NCBI RefSeq assembly: GCF_018596335.1
Contig: NZ_JAHEPS010000005.1
Span: 62,001-126,000, forward strand
DNA from: Shewanella jiangmenensis
Lineage (GTDB): Bacteria; Pseudomonadota; Gammaproteobacteria; Enterobacterales; Shewanellaceae
Direction of reading: 5' to 3'
Length of the DNA stretch: 64,000 nt
Positions 48,157 through 57,728 of this stretch are shown here, in pieces (the first letter of the stretch is position 1; each line of letters starts with the position of its first letter). Position numbers and translations under genes: made by a program. The notes beneath the pieces are model-generated. The model made no database searches. It saw nothing but the letters and a program-made list of their open reading frames with translations, and had not been told where the DNA came from.

Positions 48157-48807
48157 TCAACAGTCCCAATCTTTGGGGTCGCGGGTGTTAAAACGGCTGA
48201 TGCTCTTTTCGCCGTCGCCCTTCAAAAGATAGTATTCAGCGCCATAAATTGCCCAGCGGCATAAATCTATGTGTGTCACCTCAGCGCAGTTAACTGTGCC
48301 GGACAATCCGGCCGCTTCAAACCCCGCCGCCACCAATTCAGAGCAGAAGAATTTTGCTGCATCGTCACGGTTGTAACCCGGCCCTTTTAGCTCATCAAAC
48401 AGGTCAAAGGCCGACTGCAGCGCCTGTGGAATGTCGAAAGTTTTTTTCAGTTTTGCCTGATTAAACAAAAAATCGAAGAAGGCTCGCGGATCAAAATGCC
48501 GAGCCCGTAAGCCCGCATTCAGCGGCAGCCACCAGATTTCGCCATCATAATTCAGCCGGTCGCTGAAGCGGTTGATTTGTACGCCGGTAAAGCCATTGAG
48601 CTCAGTTGATTCGATGATCTGGTTAAAAAACTGCCCGGAGGTTTCATCCAGCAGCTGCGTTTGCAAAATCACACCAACGTGGGACACGTGGGACTGAGTA
48701 ACCAACTTGGTCAGTAGCGAGAACGGCGCCCTGCCGCCAAAGGCGATGACATCGCCGGGTTTCATCAGCGCGCGGGCATCGGCATAAGAGAGTGTGCGCA
48801 TGGTCAT
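48157..48807 (-). CDS. YiiX-like permuted NlpC/P60 hydrolase
   Basis: Protein of 216 residues resembling the permuted papain-fold (YiiX/orthopox G6R) group. The His in QSHVSHVGVILQ and the Cys in FFCSELVAAGFEAAG form the permuted catalytic pair, and IIESTELNGFTGVQIN is the central conserved segment. PGDVIAFGGRAPFSLLTKL near the N-terminus also fits. No signal peptide. The ATG has GGAGG 7-8 nt upstream. It is a single gene between opgG and an S9 peptidase. Family members may act on acyl or amide bonds; the substrate is unknown. Confidence 0.82.
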   Translation of the reverse strand: MTMRTLSYADARALMKPGDVIAFGGRAPFSLLTKLVTQSHVSHVGVILQTQLLDETSGQFFNQIIESTELNGFTGVQINRFSDRLNYDGEIWWLPLNAGLRARHFDPRAFFDFLFNQAKLKKTFDIPQALQSAFDLFDELKGPGYNRDDAAKFFCSELVAAGFEAAGLSGTVNCAEVTHIDLCRWAIYGAEYYLLKGDGEKSISRFNTRDPKDWDC

Positions 48808-48917
48808 GGGTGGCCTCCTTGTTCACCATTTTGTATGACATTGCGGCGATTGTTGCATTTTTTCAGCAGTTTAAAAAAGCCTTGCCAGGGAAATAACAAT
48901 CAACTCAGGAACCAAAT

Positions 48918-48949
48918 AAAAACGCCGGACCTCAGGGCCCGGCGTTTTC
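48918..48949 (-). terminator. Rho-independent terminator of the S9 peptidase gene
   Basis: AAAACGCCGG and CCGGCGTTTT form a 10-bp stem; minus-strand transcript ends in TTTTTATTT. It lies 43 bp past the S9 stop. Confidence 0.88.
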
Positions 48950-48991
48950 GGCAGAATTGCTGTACTGCTTAGTTAGCAAGCGCGGCTTGCG

Positions 48992-51043
48992 TTACTTCGC
49001 AGTCCACTTGTCCATCCAGCCCAGCACCTTGGCGTACCACTGCTCCAGGTTGTCGGGGTTCAGGATCCAGTGATTTTCATCAGGGAAAATTAACAGCTCA
49101 GACGGAATGTTATTGCGCTGCATATAGCTGAAGGCCGCAAGTCCCTGATCGTATGGCACGCGGAAGTCTTTTTCGCCGTGGATAACCAACATAGGCGTCT
49201 TCCAGTTCTGCACATAGTTCACCGGGTTGAACTTCTCGTACAGATCGCGGTTTTTCTGATAGCTGCCACCGAACTCATATTCAGGGAACCACAGCTCTTC
49301 GGTTACATGGTACATGGAGCGCATGTCAAAAAGACCAGCGTGGTTAACCAGGCACTTGAAGCCGTCGTTCCAGTTACCCTGGATCCAGTTCATCATGTAG
49401 CCGCCGTATGAACCACCCAGAGCACAGGCGTTGTTCACGTCAAGCCATTTTTGCTGCTCACCCACGGCCGCCAGACCTTTTTGCAGATCTTCCAGTGGCT
49501 TACCGCCCCAATCGGTAGAGATTGAATCGGTAAAGGCCTGACCGTAGCCAGTGGAGCCGTGGAAATCGACCATCACCACACCGTAGCCGGCACCGGCCCA
49601 CAGCTGGGCGTTCCAGCGGTGGCTGAAGGCGTTACCAAATGAGCCCTGCGGGCCGCCGTGTACCAGATAAGCTACGGGGTACTGTTTGCCTTCCTGATAG
49701 TTGGCAGGCTTGATCCAGTAGCCATACACAGTTTCGTTGTTCCAGCCTTTAAAGGAAAACTGCTGGAATTCACCGAATTTGATGTCGGCGAGTTTGGCCT
49801 TGTTCACCTCGGTCAGGCGGGTCAGACGGTCACCATCTTTACCCACAGTGTAGATATCACCGGGCTCAACCAGAGTTCGGCGGGTAAACACCAGTTTATC
49901 GCCGCTGCTGCCAATCAGGCTATTGGTGCCATCGTTGTAGATAGAGCGCACATCACCAAACTGGGTGTTAACTTCAAATACTGACACCTGACCCAGATCC
50001 TGGGCGGTGACATACAGAGTGCGGCTGTCGTCGCCAAACTGGATGGAGGATGGGCTTCTGTCCCACAGCGGCGCCACTTCTTTTTCTTCACCTGAGCGAA
50101 GGTCACGCAGCATGATGCCGTAACGATCAGCTTCGAAGCCCGGCTTCTTCATGGCGAGATACGCCATATAGCTGCCATCGGCGCTGAATACCGGCTGGGC
50201 ATCCCAGGCGATGTTTTTCGAGGTCAGGTTTTCGGCCGCGCCGCCCTTCACGCTTACCTTCCACAGATCGTAGTTGGTGGTCCAGGCCTGATCTTTGCTC
50301 GGCGCCTTGGCGCTGTAGACCACATACTGGCTGTCGGCGGTAAAGGCGACTTCTTCCATGCCGGAGAATGGCTTGGGCGGCACTTCGGTATCTAGGCCCT
50401 TGGTGATGTTGACAGGCTCGCCGAGGCTGTTGCCATTAAGGCTTGCCACAAACAAATGGTTACGGGCATGGTCATGCCAGGTATCCCAGTGGCGCACCAT
50501 CAGCTGGCTGTACTCACGGCCGGTGCTCTTGCGCTTACTTTCGGTTTCAAACTTGTCTTTGGAGCACTTGAGCGTGTCGCACTCAGGGTACACCCGCATG
50601 GTCATCACCAGACTCTTGCCATCGGGAGACAACTTGATGCCGTTGATATCGAGTGGCAAATCAGAGATTTTTACCGCTTCGCCGCCGCCAAGGGGCAGGC
50701 GGTAGATTTGGCTTGAGCCGTCGCGGCTGGCCAGGAACAAAATCGACTGGCCGTCTTTGGCAAACACCACATCGTGCTCAGTGCCCTTGGCGCTGGTGAG
50801 TTTAACCGGCGCGGCCTTGGGGTTGGTCAAATCCAGCATAAACAGGTTGGACTCGCTGCTGCCATCGTCAGCAACTTCTTTTACGCCGTACACCAGCTTG
50901 TTGCCGTCCGGTGACAGGGTCTCGGAGTGAAGTTTGTTCAGCTTGAGCAGCTGCTGCACTGAAAAAGGTTTGGCTTCGGCAAGGGCTCCGGCCGAAAAGC
51001 CTGCCAGTGCCAGCGAAAGGGCTACTGCGTTAAATGTGTTCAT
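48992..51043 (-). CDS. Secreted S9 family peptidase (prolyl oligopeptidase-like)
   Basis: Periplasmic serine peptidase of 683 residues. The ATG at 51043 opens a signal peptide (MNTFNAVALSLALAGFSAGALA, then EAKPF); the TTG five codons upstream is less likely. The first ~400 residues form a WD40-like seven-blade propeller (LSPDGNKLVYGVKE, FTADSQYVVYSAKAPS, FSADGSYMAYLAM). The alpha/beta hydrolase domain has the nucleophile elbow ALGGSYGGYMMNW (Ser about 555), the Asp in IHGEKDFRVPYDQG and the His in FPDENHWILNPDN. It probably removes dipeptides or acylated residues from imported peptides. Confidence 0.93.
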   Translation of the reverse strand: MNTFNAVALSLALAGFSAGALAEAKPFSVQQLLKLNKLHSETLSPDGNKLVYGVKEVADDGSSESNLFMLDLTNPKAAPVKLTSAKGTEHDVVFAKDGQSILFLASRDGSSQIYRLPLGGGEAVKISDLPLDINGIKLSPDGKSLVMTMRVYPECDTLKCSKDKFETESKRKSTGREYSQLMVRHWDTWHDHARNHLFVASLNGNSLGEPVNITKGLDTEVPPKPFSGMEEVAFTADSQYVVYSAKAPSKDQAWTTNYDLWKVSVKGGAAENLTSKNIAWDAQPVFSADGSYMAYLAMKKPGFEADRYGIMLRDLRSGEEKEVAPLWDRSPSSIQFGDDSRTLYVTAQDLGQVSVFEVNTQFGDVRSIYNDGTNSLIGSSGDKLVFTRRTLVEPGDIYTVGKDGDRLTRLTEVNKAKLADIKFGEFQQFSFKGWNNETVYGYWIKPANYQEGKQYPVAYLVHGGPQGSFGNAFSHRWNAQLWAGAGYGVVMVDFHGSTGYGQAFTDSISTDWGGKPLEDLQKGLAAVGEQQKWLDVNNACALGGSYGGYMMNWIQGNWNDGFKCLVNHAGLFDMRSMYHVTEELWFPEYEFGGSYQKNRDLYEKFNPVNYVQNWKTPMLVIHGEKDFRVPYDQGLAAFSYMQRNNIPSELLIFPDENHWILNPDNLEQWYAKVLGWMDKWTAK

Positions 51044-51206
51044 AGTGGTTGTCCGCAATGCTATTTGTTATTGGCGTTTCAATTCGCTCAAAATTCGATC
51101 TCAATTCGAGTTCAGGCGAAAAGCCGCTTTTTATTGGAAATTCACAGGTCATCGCCTCAGGCCATCCCGGCACACAGTCGGCGAAGATGACACCTTAATC
51201 AATGAC

Positions 51207-51238
51207 AAAGGCCCAGACAAGTCTGTCCGGGCCTTTTT
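51207..51238 (-). terminator. Rho-independent terminator of the fumarase gene
   Basis: AAAGGCCC...GGGCCTTTTT stem-loop; the minus-strand transcript ends in TTTGTC, with a nested AGACA/TGTCT pair. Confidence 0.8.
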
Positions 51239-51270
51239 GTCAGTGCGTCAGGCTCAAGGCGCTGCCGCCC

Positions 51271-52806
51271 TTATGCCTTGGCGTTCTGGATGTTGACTTT
51301 CCAGATTGCCGGGCCGGTTTCGTGGGCGTTAACACCCTCAGAATCCACCGCCACAGTCACAGGCATGTCCTGTACGTCAAACTCGTAAATGGCTTCCATA
51401 CCCAGATCTTCGAAGGCCACAACGCGGGACTTCTTGATGGCTTTGGATACGAGATACGCCGCGCCGCCAACGGCCATGAGGTACACGGCCTTGTGTTTGC
51501 GGATGGATTCAACAGTGGCAGGACCACGCTCGGCCTTACCAATCATGCCCATCAGGCCGGTTTTATCGAGCATCAGATCGGTGAATTTATCCATACGGGT
51601 GGCAGTAGTAGGACCGGCTGGGCCCACCACTTCATCACGCACTGGGTCAACCGGACCGACGTAGTAAATAAACTTGCCGGTAAAGTCCACGCCTTCTGGC
51701 AGACCTTCGCCGGATTCAATCAGGGTCTGAATGCGCTTGTGGGCCGCATCACGGCCGGTCAGCATCTTGCCGGACAGCAGCAGAGTGTCGCCGCTCTTCC
51801 AGGTTTCGATGTCGGCCTGAGTCACGGTATCCAGGTTTACGCGGCGCACGCTCTCGCCCACTTCCCAGGTGATGTTTGGCCAGTCGGCAAGACTTGGCGG
51901 CGCAAGATCAGCAGGACCCGTGCCATCGAGGTGGAAATGTACGTGGCGGGTCGCGGCGCAGTTGGGGATCATCACCACCGGCTTTGACGCAGCGTGGGTC
52001 GGCGCGGTTTTGATTTTCACATCCAGCACAGTGGTGAGACCACCCAGGCCCTGGGCGCCAATACCTAAATTGTTGGCACGGTTGAAAATATCAAGACGCA
52101 GCTTTTCTTCGCCGGTTTCGGCGCCCTTGGCCATCAGCTCATGGATATCGATGCTTTCCATCAGCGCTTCTTTGGCCATCACCGCCGCTTTTTCAGCGGT
52201 GCCGCCAATACCAATGCCCAGCATGCCAGGTGGGCACCAGCCAGCGCCCATAGTTGGCAGTGTCTTTTCAACCCAGGCAGCGATATCGTCGGATGGGTTC
52301 AGCATCGCCATCTTGGACTTGTTTTCGCTGCCGCCGCCCTTGGCGGCAATGGCCACTTCCACATGGTTACCGGGCACCATGTCGATGTGAACCACTGAAG
52401 GGGTGTTGTCTTTGGTGTTTTTGCGGCTGCCGGCAGGATCGGCAACAATCGAGGCACGCAGCGGGTTATCCGGATTGTTGTAGGCGCGGCGTACGCCCTC
52501 ATCCACCATCTGCTGCACTGTCATGTCAGTTTTGTCCCACTGCACACCCATGCCCACTTTAACAAAGCAGGTCACGATGCCTGTGTCCTGACACAGAGGG
52601 CGCTTGCCTTCGGCCGACATGCGGCTATTGATCAGAATTTGGGCGATGGCGTCTTTGGCGGCCTGGCTTTGCTCACGCTCGTAAGCCTCAGCCATGGCAT
52701 CGATAAAATCTTTAGGGTGGTAGTAGGAGATGTATTGCAGGGCATCTGCAACACTTTCAATAAAATCGGCCTGCTTGATCACGACCGGCGAGTGATTCTC
52801 TGACAC
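51271..52806 (-). CDS. Fumarate hydratase class I (iron-sulfur)
   Basis: Oxygen-sensitive 4Fe-4S fumarase that interconverts fumarate and malate in the TCA cycle. The 511-residue protein has the cluster cysteines in RPLCQDTGIVTC, GAGWCPPGML and IPNCAATRHVHF. The C-terminal beta domain has VGPAGPTTATRMD. GTG at 52806 has GGAG 6 nt upstream, so a GTG start is used. It is divergent from pabB and monocistronic. Either the FumA or FumB label would fit; the sequence does not settle it. Confidence 0.95.
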   Translation of the reverse strand: MSENHSPVVIKQADFIESVADALQYISYYHPKDFIDAMAEAYEREQSQAAKDAIAQILINSRMSAEGKRPLCQDTGIVTCFVKVGMGVQWDKTDMTVQQMVDEGVRRAYNNPDNPLRASIVADPAGSRKNTKDNTPSVVHIDMVPGNHVEVAIAAKGGGSENKSKMAMLNPSDDIAAWVEKTLPTMGAGWCPPGMLGIGIGGTAEKAAVMAKEALMESIDIHELMAKGAETGEEKLRLDIFNRANNLGIGAQGLGGLTTVLDVKIKTAPTHAASKPVVMIPNCAATRHVHFHLDGTGPADLAPPSLADWPNITWEVGESVRRVNLDTVTQADIETWKSGDTLLLSGKMLTGRDAAHKRIQTLIESGEGLPEGVDFTGKFIYYVGPVDPVRDEVVGPAGPTTATRMDKFTDLMLDKTGLMGMIGKAERGPATVESIRKHKAVYLMAVGGAAYLVSKAIKKSRVVAFEDLGMEAIYEFDVQDMPVTVAVDSEGVNAHETGPAIWKVNIQNAKA

Positions 52807-52960
52807 TTTCTGCTCCGACTCTTTCAGCTCAATTTGTGAAAAACGTCATCAGCGCCAAGGCGCTGTAACGTTGCGTTTGTTTTGGTTAATCCTTTTTCGG
52901 CCAATATGATACTCTGTTGCAAAATTTTGGGCTACATCACAAGTTGAATAAGGTTAATCG

Positions 52961-54532
52961 ATGTTTCCACCCCTGCCCAAGCGCGATTGTGCCGCGCCGC
53001 TTGCCACCCGGCAGCTTGACTGGTCGCTGACGACAGAAACCCTCTTCGCCGCCTTTGCCGGCAAACCCTGGTCGCTGCTGCTTGACTCGGCGGCGGCGCC
53101 CCACGTCGATGCCGCCCGCGACCTGATTTTTGCAAGCCCCATCGCTACGCTCAAAGTCTATGAAGACCATTCGCTGGTGACCATATGCGGCAGCGAGCCT
53201 GCACAAGTTTCAATAACCGAACACCACTGCCCTTTCGCACTGGCAAAAACGCTGCAGCAAAGTCTTTATCCTCACATAAAACAGAGCGCACTGCCCTTTA
53301 GCGGCGGCGCTGCAGGCGCCTTTAATTACGACCTTGGCCGCAACATCGAAACCCTGCCCGCCATTGCCAGCGACGACATTGGCCTGCCGTTGGCATCCCT
53401 TGGTTTTTATGATTGGGCGCTTATCAAAGAGTATCAAAGCGGCCAATGGACGCTGGTACATTACTTAGGCGAGGCTGCGCTCAATGACACCCTCACCATG
53501 CTGCAAAAGCTTATCGATGAATTCAGCGCTAACGGAGTGAGTGATGAAAACGGCACAAATGCCCAGAGCTGCGCTGGTAATCAGTGCGGCGCAGATGAGG
53601 CAACCAAAGCTTTGCAAAATAGCGAATTCAGCCTCAAAGCTCCGTTCACGCCGCAGATTGACCGCGCCGCCTACAACGATAAATTTGCGCGGGTGCAGCA
53701 GTATTTGCTGAGCGGCGACTGCTATCAGATAAACCTGACCCAGCGGTTCTCGGCGCCATTCAGTGGCGAACCGTGGCACGCCTACCGCACGCTTCGCGCA
53801 AGCAACAAAGCGCCCTTCTCTGCCTTTATGCGGCTTGATGAAGGCGCGATTGTATCGATTTCGCCGGAGCGGTTTTTAAAGCTGTCCGGCCGCCACATTG
53901 AAACCAAACCCATCAAGGGCACACTGCCGCGCTCAGCGGATCCGCTCACCGATGCCGCCAACGCTGAAGCGCTTAAGCGCTCGCCTAAAGATCAGGCCGA
54001 AAACCTGATGATTGTTGATTTGCTTCGCAACGACATAGGAAGGGTCGCAAGCCCGGGTAGCGTGAGCGTACCCAAACTGTTTGATATTGAAAGCTTTCCA
54101 GCGGTGCATCATTTAGTGAGTACTGTGACAGGCACACTTGCCGACGGTCTCGATGGCTTTGATTTACTCAAAGCGGCGTTTCCCGGCGGCTCCATCACAG
54201 GCGCACCCAAAATTCGCGCCATGGAAATCATCGAAGAGCTTGAACCTTCACGGCGCAGCATTTACTGCGGCTCGATTGGCTACCTAAGCCAGCACGGCGA
54301 AATGGATACCAGCATTGCCATTCGAACCCTCGTTGCCAAAGACGGCGTTATTCACTGCTGGGCGGGGGGCGGCGTGGTGGCCGACTCAAATGCCGATGCG
54401 GAATATCAGGAAACCTTCGATAAAGTCAGCCGCATTCTGCCGGTGCTGGAGCAGTCTCTGTCTCCGTCTCTGCCACTTACACAGGCACCGGCACTGGCAC
54501 CTGCACTGCGAAATCAGGGCGAAGAAGCATGA
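52961..54532 (+). CDS. pabB: Aminodeoxychorismate synthase component I
   Basis: Uses ammonia from its PabA partner to turn chorismate into 4-amino-4-deoxychorismate for folate. The 523-residue protein has a variable N-terminal domain and the chorismate-binding domain from about residue 230: GDCYQINLTQRFSAPF, ETKPIKGTLPRS (PIKGT catalytic lysine), AENLMIVDLLRNDIGRVA, GSITGAPKIRAMEII. PIKGT separates PabB from TrpE. It is longer than E. coli PabB (453), mainly through a non-conserved insert (about 185-220) and a Pro/Ala/Ser-rich tail. ATG with AAGG 8 nt upstream. Its last bases overlap nudL by 4 nt (ATGA). Confidence 0.95.
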   Translation: MFPPLPKRDCAAPLATRQLDWSLTTETLFAAFAGKPWSLLLDSAAAPHVDAARDLIFASPIATLKVYEDHSLVTICGSEPAQVSITEHHCPFALAKTLQQSLYPHIKQSALPFSGGAAGAFNYDLGRNIETLPAIASDDIGLPLASLGFYDWALIKEYQSGQWTLVHYLGEAALNDTLTMLQKLIDEFSANGVSDENGTNAQSCAGNQCGADEATKALQNSEFSLKAPFTPQIDRAAYNDKFARVQQYLLSGDCYQINLTQRFSAPFSGEPWHAYRTLRASNKAPFSAFMRLDEGAIVSISPERFLKLSGRHIETKPIKGTLPRSADPLTDAANAEALKRSPKDQAENLMIVDLLRNDIGRVASPGSVSVPKLFDIESFPAVHHLVSTVTGTLADGLDGFDLLKAAFPGGSITGAPKIRAMEIIEELEPSRRSIYCGSIGYLSQHGEMDTSIAIRTLVAKDGVIHCWAGGGVVADSNADAEYQETFDKVSRILPVLEQSLSPSLPLTQAPALAPALRNQGEEA

Positions 54533-55182
54533 GCCACTTCTTACCGCAGGATGAACTGACTATTAATGAGCTAACGCTGGACCAATTGAGGCTACGCTTT
54601 TCGCTGCAGCCCCTTCGCCATCAGCTGGTTTCAGCGCCGCTGCAAACGTCTTTGCGCCGCGCTGCGGTGTTAATCGCGCTCGAAACCTGGCAGGACGAAG
54701 TGCATCTGCTGCTCACCACCCGCCCGGCGCATCTTAAAGCCCATCCGGGGCAAATCAGTTTCCCGGGCGGAAAAATTGAGCCGGATGACCTCTCCCCAAT
54801 CCACACGGCGATGCGTGAAGCTGAGGAAGAAATCGGCCTTGAGCGCAGTAATCTTAAGCTTTGGGGCAAGTTTCCCAACCATAAAACCTTCACCGGATTT
54901 GAAATCACCCCGGTCATCGCTGAGGTCAAATCGCCTTTTGCGCTTAAACTCGACCCCGGCGAAGTGGCCGACTGTTTTCGGGTGCCGCTGCGGTTTTTAA
55001 TGGAAGACAGGCACAGGCATGTGCGCCGTTTTCACCGTCAGGGAGCAGAATACGAGGTGGTGTTTATTCCCTGGCAAGGGCGGCTTATCTGGGGCGCAAC
55101 TGCGGCGATGATAGACTTGCTCTGCCGCCATCTGCGAGACGGCGGCGCGGTGAATAGCAGCCCCAAAAATTCGAGCCAATGA
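54529..55182 (+). CDS. nudL: CoA pyrophosphatase, Nudix family (NudL)
   Basis: Nudix hydrolase that splits CoA or acyl-CoA to 4'-phosphopantetheine and ADP. The 217 residues contain the Nudix box FPGGKIEPDDLSPIHTAMRE-AEEEIGL (about residues 82-108) and, upstream, TTRPAHLKAHPGQISFPGG, the LRxxHxxQISFPGG form typical of CoA-specific enzymes. It overlaps the pabB stop (ATGA), an arrangement shared with E. coli pabB-nudL. It converges on the small membrane protein gene downstream, 15 bp away. Confidence 0.94.
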   Translation: MSHFLPQDELTINELTLDQLRLRFSLQPLRHQLVSAPLQTSLRRAAVLIALETWQDEVHLLLTTRPAHLKAHPGQISFPGGKIEPDDLSPIHTAMREAEEEIGLERSNLKLWGKFPNHKTFTGFEITPVIAEVKSPFALKLDPGEVADCFRVPLRFLMEDRHRHVRRFHRQGAEYEVVFIPWQGRLIWGATAAMIDLLCRHLRDGGAVNSSPKNSSQ

Positions 55183-55197
55183 TAAAGGCGATGGCGG

Positions 55198-55533
55198 TCA
55201 GATAAAGAAACTGATGTAAAGCCCGGCAGTCAGGGATGAGAGCAGAAGAAGCGGAATATTAAACCAGTATCCCATGCGGCTGTGATTGGCCACATAGATG
55301 TTAAACAGCAGGCTTACCAGACTTATGCCGCACACCCACCAAATCACCTGTTCAAGGCGCAGAGTCAGCGCCGGGTCCCAAAAAAGCCTAACCGCAGCCC
55401 CTTTGGAGAGAAAGTAGCCTACGGCCACATCGGGCCTGGCTTTATCAAAAATGACCAGCGCCCACACTGCGAGCGTCCAGCCCAGAATAGATAATCCTGC
55501 CAATAACAACTGAAATATTCGCAGCTTGCTCAC
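55198..55533 (-). CDS. Small membrane protein of unknown function
   Basis: Inner-membrane protein of 111 residues. Three hydrophobic segments can be seen: IFQLLLAGLSILGWTLAVWALVIF, VIWWVCGISLVSLLFNIYVA and GYWFNIPLLLLSSLTAGLYISFFI, with a charged loop (DKARPDVAVGYF) and WDPALTLRLEQ between. The GTG at 55533 is preferred because GGAGG lies 7 nt upstream; a longer frame from 55647 has no ribosome site and overlaps the asnS promoter. It is convergent with nudL and divergent from asnS. I do not recognise a family. Confidence 0.7.
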   Translation of the reverse strand: MSKLRIFQLLLAGLSILGWTLAVWALVIFDKARPDVAVGYFLSKGAAVRLFWDPALTLRLEQVIWWVCGISLVSLLFNIYVANHSRMGYWFNIPLLLLSSLTAGLYISFFI

Positions 55534-55681
55534 GGCACACCTCCAAATTTGTTGGCTGGCGTAACAGGAATGTGAATATATTCCACAGCATACCTTTTTC
55601 AGCTTGAGAAAAGCCACCGGAAAGGTAATATAATCCTCCTTTTCCATTTTTTGTTACATGTCGTTGGAGATTAGAGCAGCA

Positions 55682-57082
55682 ATGAGCATTGCATCTATCG
55701 CATCAGTATTTAAGGGTGAATTCGCCCCGGGCACCGAAATCACGGTGCGTGGCTGGGTTCGTACCCGTCGGGATTCCAAAGCCGGGATCTCCTTCCTCGC
55801 CGTTTATGACGGCTCCTGTTTCGATGCCATTCAGGGCGTTGTGCCCAATGCTCTGTCAAATTACAACGACGAAGTACTGAAGCTCACCGCAGGTTGCTCT
55901 GTGGTGATGACAGGTAATCTGGTGGAGTCTCCAGGCTCTGGTCAGGCGTTCGAGATGCAGGTAACCGCCGTTGAAGTCACCGGTTGGGTTGAAGATCCGG
56001 ACACCTACCCGATGGCGGCCAAGCGTCACTCTATCGAACACCTGCGCGACGTGGCTCACCTGCGCCCACGCACTAACATCATCGGTGCCGTTGCCCGCGT
56101 GCGTAACTGCCTGTCTCAGGCGATTCACCGCTTCTATCACGAAAACGGTTTTATCTGGGTTTCCACCCCGATTATCACCGCGTCTGACTGTGAAGGCGCC
56201 GGTGAGATGTTCCGGGTCTCTACCCTGGATATGGAAAACCTGCCGCGTACCGACGCCGGCAAGGTAGATTACGACCAGGATTTCTTCGGTAAAGAAGCCT
56301 TCCTGACCGTATCAGGCCAGCTCAACGGCGAAACCTACGCCTGTGCTCTGTCAAAAATCTACACCTTTGGCCCGACCTTCCGCGCCGAAAACTCCAACAC
56401 CAGCCGTCACCTGGCGGAATTCTGGATGGTTGAGCCCGAAGTGGCCTTCGCCAACCTGAACGATATCGCCGGTTTGGCCGAAGCCATGCTCAAGTACTGT
56501 TTCAAAGCCGTACTGGATGAGCGCATGGACGACATGAAGTTTTTCGCCGAGCGCGTTGAAAGCAGCGTGATTGAGCGCCTGGAAAATTTCGTCAGCAGCG
56601 ATTTTGCTCAGGTTGATTACACCGACGCGGTGGAAATCCTCAAGACCTGCGGTAAAACCTTCGAGTATCCGGTTGAGTGGGGCGTGGATCTGCAGTCTGA
56701 GCACGAGCGTTATCTGGCCGAAGAACACTTCAAGGCGCCTGTGGTTGTGAAGAACTATCCAAAAGATATCAAGGCCTTCTACATGCGTCTTAACGAAGAC
56801 GGCAAGACAGTTGCCGCGATGGACGTACTGGCTCCGGGCATTGGTGAAATCATCGGTGGCTCACAGCGTGAAGAGCGTCTGGATGTGCTCGATGCGCGTC
56901 TGGAAGAAATGAACCTGTCGAAAGAAGACTACTGGTGGTACCGTGACCTTCGCCGTTACGGCACTGTGCCGCACGCCGGTTTTGGTCTTGGTTTCGAGCG
57001 TCTGGTGTCTTACGTGACCGGTGTGGGTAACATCCGTGATGTAATTCCATTCCCACGTGCGCCGCGCAGCGCCAGTTTCTAA
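55682..57082 (+). CDS. asnS: Asparaginyl-tRNA synthetase
   Basis: Charges tRNA-Asn with asparagine; class IIb dimeric synthetase. From ATG 55682 ([14 protein letters not shown]) the length is 466, exactly that of E. coli AsnS, so this start is chosen over the ATG at 55658. The N-terminal OB fold (about 1-100) begins [20 protein letters not shown]. Motif 2 is in [21 protein letters not shown], and motif 3 is [15 protein letters not shown]. Motif 1 lies near [18 protein letters not shown]. Monocistronic. The 3' end is followed by 15-bp repeats containing CTAAG. Confidence 0.97.
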   Translation: MSIASIASVFKGEFAPGTEITVRGWVRTRRDSKAGISFLAVYDGSCFDAIQGVVPNALSNYNDEVLKLTAGCSVVMTGNLVESPGSGQAFEMQVTAVEVTGWVEDPDTYPMAAKRHSIEHLRDVAHLRPRTNIIGAVARVRNCLSQAIHRFYHENGFIWVSTPIITASDCEGAGEMFRVSTLDMENLPRTDAGKVDYDQDFFGKEAFLTVSGQLNGETYACALSKIYTFGPTFRAENSNTSRHLAEFWMVEPEVAFANLNDIAGLAEAMLKYCFKAVLDERMDDMKFFAERVESSVIERLENFVSSDFAQVDYTDAVEILKTCGKTFEYPVEWGVDLQSEHERYLAEEHFKAPVVVKNYPKDIKAFYMRLNEDGKTVAAMDVLAPGIGEIIGGSQREERLDVLDARLEEMNLSKEDYWWYRDLRRYGTVPHAGFGLGFERLVSYVTGVGNIRDVIPFPRAPRSASF

Positions 57083-57140
57083 GCGCTTATCAAACCCGCG
57101 CTAAGACAACCAGCGCTAAGAAAACCAGCGTAAACACAAA
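57079..57140 (+). repeat. CTAAG-containing repeats at the asnS stop
   Basis: CTAAG occurs at the stop (57079), then at 57101 and 57116, with CTAAGACAACCAGCG and CTAAGAAAACCAGCG a perfect 15-bp step with one mismatch; a shorter TAAACAC copy follows at 57131. They end at the terminator. The first interval is 22 bp. Confidence 0.8.
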
Positions 57141-57160
57141 GCCGCCCTAGGGCGGCTTTG
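57137..57160 (+). terminator. Rho-independent terminator of asnS
   Basis: CAAAGCCGCCCTAGGGCGGCTTTG is a perfect palindrome of 24 bp, followed by TTATTT. It could serve both strands, including the BsuPI gene that ends at 57171. Confidence 0.88.
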
Positions 57161-57170
57161 TTATTTGGCG

Positions 57171-57728
57171 TTATTTAAGCGCCAGTCGCAGCTCAGGCAA
57201 CAGTGGCGCAGCACTGCTGGATGTGCCCATAAAGCGCGCCATCAAGCTGCAAGGCGTCTTACAGTTAAGCACAGCTTGCTCTGGTACCACAAAATGGTAG
57301 TCCTCGGTACTTTTCGCTTCCAGCATCTGATTTCGAAGCGCCTGAGTAAACATCATCTCCTGCGACCAGGCCCACACGCTCTTGCCCGCTGCATCCAGCA
57401 AATGCAGATCAGCCCCCATGCCCGAGGTAAAATGCATCACCTGGGGGCCATCTGACACGTTGATAACTTGCAGCAGTACCTGCAAACTGCCATCGCTATT
57501 AACCTGATTCACGCTAAGATGCGCCTCAAGGCGCCCTTCTGTCACCTGACTACTCTCGCCCATACCGCTCTCACCGATAGTAAGCTCACCGATAGTAAGC
57601 TCACCGATAGTATTCACCCCAGTCACCGGGGCGCTTGCCCCGGCTGGTGCAGCCAACGCTGGCATGGCACAAAGCTCAAGGCCTGCGGCCATGGCAACAT
57701 AAACAATATGAGAAGCCTTAAGTGCCAT
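57171..57728 (-). CDS. Secreted BsuPI-domain protein
   Basis: Protein of 185 residues with a Sec signal peptide (IVYVAMAAGLELCAMPALA, then APAG). A linker of IGELT repeats (about residues 40-52, from a 15-bp DNA repeat) follows. The rest resembles a BsuPI-type beta domain: LQVINVSDGPQVMHFTSG, ADLHLLDAAGKSVWAWSQEMMFTQ. The family is named for a Bacillus intracellular protease inhibitor, but its role here is unproven. Its start overlaps the AsmA stop (TGATG), so it is coupled to the AsmA protein, and it may be delivered to the envelope with it. Confidence 0.82.
   Translation of the reverse strand: MALKASHIVYVAMAAGLELCAMPALAAPAGASAPVTGVNTIGELTIGELTIGESGMGESSQVTEGRLEAHLSVNQVNSDGSLQVLLQVINVSDGPQVMHFTSGMGADLHLLDAAGKSVWAWSQEMMFTQALRNQMLEAKSTEDYHFVVPEQAVLNCKTPCSLMARFMGTSSSAAPLLPELRLALK
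57571..57615 (-). repeat. 15-bp tandem repeat x3 inside the BsuPI gene
   Basis: TCACCGATAGTAAGC repeats at 57571 and 57586, with a diverged third copy at 57601. It is in frame and encodes the IGELT repeats, so it adds 5 residues per unit. Confidence 0.9.
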